DNA of 53,039 bases from positions 1-53,039 of the IMG/VR virus record IMGVR_UViG_3300021379_002077; one strand, written 5' to 3'. The DNA is from a virus. The position numbers were made by a program, and so were the translations under genes. Positions 49,677 to 53,039 of the stretch are shown piece by piece. Position 1 is the stretch's first letter. Each line of letters opens with the position of its first letter. The notes under the pieces are model-generated. The model was not told the origin of the DNA. It searched no databases and saw only the letters and a list, made by a program, of their open reading frames with translations.

Positions 49677-52031
49677 ATGGCAAATAATATAATTTACAAA
49701 GGTTCAAAAAATGGCACTCAAGTAGATTTTACTACGGGTAGCCTGACAGACATCTCTACATTTACTGGAGATGTAAGAGGAGTAGCAATTCAAGATCAGA
49801 TTGTTGAAGGAGTTGCTACAATTGGTGCTTCTCAAGATGCTATTTATGCGATGTCTGGCTATTTGGCAGCTAATGCTCACCCAGATGTTACCCCAGCTTC
49901 TAATATTTCTATTGATAATTCAAATGGCACAGTTCTTCAAGATGCTAGTTTTACTTTCGATGCTGATGGTCACGTAACAAGTGCAGAGTTTGTTTCTGTT
50001 GATTTAGATTCTCGTTATACTCAAACTGGTGATTTTTATCTAAGTTCTGGTGATCTTGTTACTTATATTGATGCTGGTGATACAGTAAATAAAGGCTATA
50101 TTGATGTAACTAGTGGAAAAGTAAATTTAAATAAGGGTTACATTGACGTTACTAGTGGTAAAGCAGATGCCAACAAAGGTTATATTGATGACGTTAGTGG
50201 TATTGCAGATGTTAATACTGCTGATATTGTCACTCTTAGTGGTTTAATTGATTCTGTAGAAGCTTACGATCTTCAAGCAGTAACTGATAATGGATCATTT
50301 ACACGTAATGACATCGAAGTATCTGGTTTGCGGATTTCTGGAGATGGAACTACTGCAACAATTACTGGTCCCGCAACTCTTGTCCTTGATCCAGACAATG
50401 GAGGCCCAGAAGGTCTTGTTATTGTTCAAGGAGATTTGCAGGTTCAAGGTACAACAACCACAATTAGCTCAACAGATGTTCAAGTTGGAGACTTAAATCT
50501 TACTCTTGGCACTGGAGCTAATAATGCTCAAGCTCTTGCTGGTGGTGGTCTTCAACTTTCAGGTGTTGGAGGATTGGGTGCTGAGTTTGTTTATTTTAAC
50601 GATGGAACAGATAGTGGTTGGACAACAAATGGTTTAGATATTTCTGCTAATCTTGATGGTATTGCTACTGGTGCTGACGCTTGGGCTACCGCTCGTAGTA
50701 TTGCTTTTGAAGGTGGAGATGTTACAGGTCAAATTTTGAGTATTGATGGTAGTTCAAATATTAATAATGTTGATTTAACGATTGCTCCACTCTCTGTAAC
50801 GAATGGTATGCTCGCAGGTTCTATTGCAATTACTAAACTTGCTGATTATACCTTTAATGTTGGTGCTGGAAATGGTCTTACTGATGGTGGATCAGCAGAA
50901 CTTGGAGAAACTTCTACTATTAATGTCGCTGGTGGCAATGGTATCTCCGTTTCTTCTGATGCAGTTACTGTAAATGCAAATAGCAATCACTTCGATTTCG
51001 ATTCTAGTGAGGCACTTTATATTAAAGCAGGTGGTGTTGATACTACTGAACTTGCAAATGATGCAGTTACCGCTGACAAGCTTGCTGATACCACAGTAAC
51101 CGCAGGAGCTTATACCGCAGCTGACATTACTGTTGATGCTCAAGGTCGTATTACTGCTGCCGCTAATGGTACTATTTCATCTTCTGAAATTGAAAATGGA
51201 GCGGTTATTTCTGGTAAACTTGGTGCTGACTCAGTTGGAGCACACGAATTAGATATTTCCGTCAAAGGTGATAATATTACCTTTACTGATGGTGTTCTTA
51301 GTGTTGCTGATTCTGATATCCAAGCTGGTATTGTTGGAGCTGCAAGTACAATTACCGCTGACGATTTAACTGCTAGTCGCGCTCTTGCATCTGATGCAAA
51401 TGGTAAGGTGGCTGTAGCTACCACTACTCTTGCAGAATTAAATCATCTTGCTGGAGTTTCAAGTTCAGTTCAAGATCAATTGGACGCAAAAGCCCTTAAG
51501 ACTATTTCAATTAATGATGGTAATGGTTTAACTGGAGGTGGTGATCTTTCTGCAAACAGAACTTTAACAACTGTATCTGATCAAAGTCATCTTGATGAGA
51601 TTGAGTTTGGCTATGACAATAGTGCAGAAACTAATGTTCGGACTAAAGGTGGAGTTCTTATTCTTCGTGGAACAGAGAACAATGGCATTACTACTGATTT
51701 CACTAATGGAAACGCAATTGACCTTAATGATAAAACAACTGTTGCATTTGAAGGTGTTGTGCAATCTGCTAATGTTGGCTCTTCTGGAGAAAATGATAAT
51801 GGAAGTTATGTCGCAATGTGGAAGGTTCAAGGTGTGATTCGTAGAGATTCTGATAGCACTAACATGCTTCAATCTTTTGTTACTAAAACTTTTGAGGGAT
51901 CAAATGCGACAAGTTATGGACTTGACGTTGCTGTTAATGGCGATGGATTGAAGATTAGTAGTGATCAAACTACTACTACCTTGGTGACTTCAGCCACAAT
52001 TAATTATAACTGGATCGAAGACATAAGTTAA
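49677..52031 (+). CDS. Large tail fibre protein
   Basis: 784 residues, beta- and Asp/Gly-rich, no enzymatic motif. Three 14-residue repeats begin NKGYIDVTSG around residues 138-180. GDLQVQGTTTTISSTDVQVG and DLNLTLGTGANNAQALAGGG are typical of fibre proteins of large marine phages. The middle has many strand-turn repeats (DGVLSVADSDI, VSSDAVTVNANSN), consistent with a trimeric fibre shaft. A strong terminator follows. It probably binds or positions the receptor-binding parts. Confidence 0.8.
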   Translation: MANNIIYKGSKNGTQVDFTTGSLTDISTFTGDVRGVAIQDQIVEGVATIGASQDAIYAMSGYLAANAHPDVTPASNISIDNSNGTVLQDASFTFDADGHVTSAEFVSVDLDSRYTQTGDFYLSSGDLVTYIDAGDTVNKGYIDVTSGKVNLNKGYIDVTSGKADANKGYIDDVSGIADVNTADIVTLSGLIDSVEAYDLQAVTDNGSFTRNDIEVSGLRISGDGTTATITGPATLVLDPDNGGPEGLVIVQGDLQVQGTTTTISSTDVQVGDLNLTLGTGANNAQALAGGGLQLSGVGGLGAEFVYFNDGTDSGWTTNGLDISANLDGIATGADAWATARSIAFEGGDVTGQILSIDGSSNINNVDLTIAPLSVTNGMLAGSIAITKLADYTFNVGAGNGLTDGGSAELGETSTINVAGGNGISVSSDAVTVNANSNHFDFDSSEALYIKAGGVDTTELANDAVTADKLADTTVTAGAYTAADITVDAQGRITAAANGTISSSEIENGAVISGKLGADSVGAHELDISVKGDNITFTDGVLSVADSDIQAGIVGAASTITADDLTASRALASDANGKVAVATTTLAELNHLAGVSSSVQDQLDAKALKTISINDGNGLTGGGDLSANRTLTTVSDQSHLDEIEFGYDNSAETNVRTKGGVLILRGTENNGITTDFTNGNAIDLNDKTTVAFEGVVQSANVGSSGENDNGSYVAMWKVQGVIRRDSDSTNMLQSFVTKTFEGSNATSYGLDVAVNGDGLKISSDQTTTTLVTSATINYNWIEDIS
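50085..50210 (+). repeat. Three 42-bp tandem repeats coding NKGYID units
   Basis: Repeat units beginning AAAGG or AAGGG are at about 50091, 50133 and 50175, exactly 42 bp (14 residues) apart, with sequence divergence in the third. They code an alternating helical or beta-turn unit in the fibre. Such units can expand or contract by slippage. Confidence 0.75.
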
Positions 52032-52048
52032 TAATATTCTTACTAAAG

Positions 52049-52079
52049 CCTACCCCATTGATTTGGGGTAGGTTTTTTT
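52049..52079 (+). terminator. Rho-independent terminator after fibre gene
   Basis: CCTACCCCA (52049-52057) pairs with TGGGGTAGG (52064-52072), loop of six, followed by TTTTTTT (52073-52079). It ends the fibre transcript and precedes the motif for the next gene. Confidence 0.92.
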
Positions 52080-52097
52080 GTGCATTTATTGTTAAAT

Positions 52098-52126
52098 AGT
52101 GTAACAGAGTATATAATTTTGTAGAT
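52098..52126 (+). promoter_or_regulatory. Candidate phage promoter motif before last gene
   Basis: AGTGTAACAGAGTATATAAT lies between the terminator and the ATG at 52127, with GTGTA 28 nt upstream and a TATAAT-like box 10 nt after it. Placement right after a terminator makes a real start here likely. Confidence 0.45.
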
Positions 52127-53039
52127 ATGTCAGAGTATTTCGTAGGAACCACAGGATCAAATAACCAAACCACCTTTGAATCTCTTTCTACTTCTGAGGT
52201 TCTGGATGATTTGCAGTTGAATACTGGCGATGCTCCTACTTTTTCTGGCTTATTTTTAGAGGGTAGTGGAAACACTATTTTTTCTGTAGATGGGGCTAAT
52301 GGAAGACTTTTTGGAGTTACTGATGAAGTAACAGGCACAGTTTTCTCAGTTAATGATGCGGCTGGACTACCAATCTTGGAGGTAGAGAGTACTGCTGACT
52401 TTGATAAAATTACTATTGGTGAATATGGTAGTGATTTACTTGTTTTAAGTGGGCAGACTACAGCTGAAGTTACTGGTTCACAAATTGCCACAGAATCTTG
52501 GGTTAATAGCCTTGGATTTAGTTCTGATACGAACTATTATTTAACAGGAGTATCTAAATCTGGTAATACTTTTACTTTTGGGGTAAATGGAGCTTCTGAT
52601 CCAACTTATACTTTAACAAGCGGAGATATTACTGGGGCTTTAGGGTTTGATCCAGTAACATTACAAGATGATGGTTCAGTTGAAGCAGAAGAGTTTATTG
52701 GTGATTTAAGAGGTGCTGTTTCATTTAAAGCTCAAGCAGGTGAAGCTATAGCAAAAGGAGAAGTTGTTTTCATTTCTGGTATTTCTGGAAATACAACTGT
52801 TGTGGGTCTTGCAGACGACAATGACGCTACGAGGATGCAAGCATTTGGTATCGAATCTGAAGCAGCTAGTGCCAATAATCCTGTCACTGTTATTAATTTT
52901 GGTAGTCTTGGTAATTTAGATACAGATACTCCAAACTGGGATGAAGGTGATGAGCTTTTTGTTTCTACTACTGCTGGTGCATTAACTAATACTGCTCCTA
53001 CAAGTGAGAGTTCACTTTTGCAGAAGATTGCAAAGGTTA
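52127..53039 (+). CDS. Tail fibre/structural protein, 3' end cut by window edge
   Basis: At least 304 residues, no stop before the edge. Begins MSEYFVGTTGSNNQTTFESL. The segment SGNTIFSVDGANGRLFGVTD followed by VFSVNDAAGLPILEVES is a recurring beta motif of fibre and head-fibre proteins of marine phages. A further stretch, VFISGISGNTTVVGLADDND, fits a strand-rich repeat domain. It is the last visible gene of the fibre block, with its own candidate promoter. Confidence 0.75.
   Translation, partial: MSEYFVGTTGSNNQTTFESLSTSEVLDDLQLNTGDAPTFSGLFLEGSGNTIFSVDGANGRLFGVTDEVTGTVFSVNDAAGLPILEVESTADFDKITIGEYGSDLLVLSGQTTAEVTGSQIATESWVNSLGFSSDTNYYLTGVSKSGNTFTFGVNGASDPTYTLTSGDITGALGFDPVTLQDDGSVEAEEFIGDLRGAVSFKAQAGEAIAKGEVVFISGISGNTTVVGLADDNDATRMQAFGIESEAASANNPVTVINFGSLGNLDTDTPNWDEGDELFVSTTAGALTNTAPTSESSLLQKIAKV

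Overview
The window is part of the genome of a large, AT-rich tailed phage, probably lytic. I see tail morphogenesis genes (a tape measure protein and several baseplate or fibre proteins), a nearly complete replication module, nucleotide metabolism, a phage sigma factor and a lysis cassette. I see no ribosomal RNA, tRNA, integrase or other host housekeeping genes. Replication uses a C-family (Pol III alpha type) polymerase rather than the B-family enzyme of T4. The host is not stated. A protein with a PEP-CTERM-like sorting tail (45302-46033), an outer-membrane beta-barrel protein, LPS-type heptose enzymes and a carbohydrate sulfotransferase point to a Gram-negative, probably aquatic host that has an exosortase. 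Verrucomicrobiota or a relative is my best inference, not a demonstration.

Layout. 1-13691 (+): tail operon, with two small genes, a 1527-residue tape measure protein and five packed tail/baseplate genes. 13686-17847 (-): a possible recombination protein, two ORFs that together carry GT4 and split GT9 glycosyltransferase domains, and an ssDNA-binding protein with an SSB-like acidic tip. 17886-18971 (+): a fibre-like protein. 18977-21027 (-): an FmdB-like small protein, a glycosyltransferase and a sigma factor. 21028-21300: a divergent control region full of palindromes. 21301-24560 (+): class Ia-like ribonucleotide reductase, a tiny acidic ORF and a small heat-shock protein. 24619-29623 (+): a surface-sugar island (three glycosyltransferases or GT-like proteins, a GalE-like epimerase, a sulfotransferase, GDP-mannose dehydratase). 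29632-41570 (+): replication and recombination (RecA/UvsX, nuclease, DnaB helicase, primase, RecB-like nuclease, PHP-like protein, exonuclease, Pol III alpha, ClpA-like AAA+ protein). 41604-44158 (+): small genes, a structural-type protein and an HldD-like epimerase. 44166-47485: nested spanins (+), an envelope cassette (-: outer-membrane protein, PEP-CTERM-like protein, small membrane protein, low-complexity protein) and a holin-like protein (+). 47508-53039 (+): fibre and adhesin genes, the last running off the right edge.

How it fits together. A short motif, GTGTA followed by A/T-rich bases, lies 15-18 nt before seven gene starts and somewhat further before three others. It is a good candidate for a promoter read by the phage sigma factor. 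Polymerase, exonuclease and PHP-like ORFs form a PolC-like arrangement split into three genes, the PHP having lost its metal ligands. The sugar genes suggest the phage makes or remodels a deoxyhexose-, heptose- and sulfate-bearing glycan on the virion or the host surface. The most unexpected single features are a PD-(D/E)XK nuclease-like signature inside the tape measure protein and the phage-borne PEP-CTERM-like protein. No stretch over 300 bases lacks a gene; the largest gap is 21028-21300.
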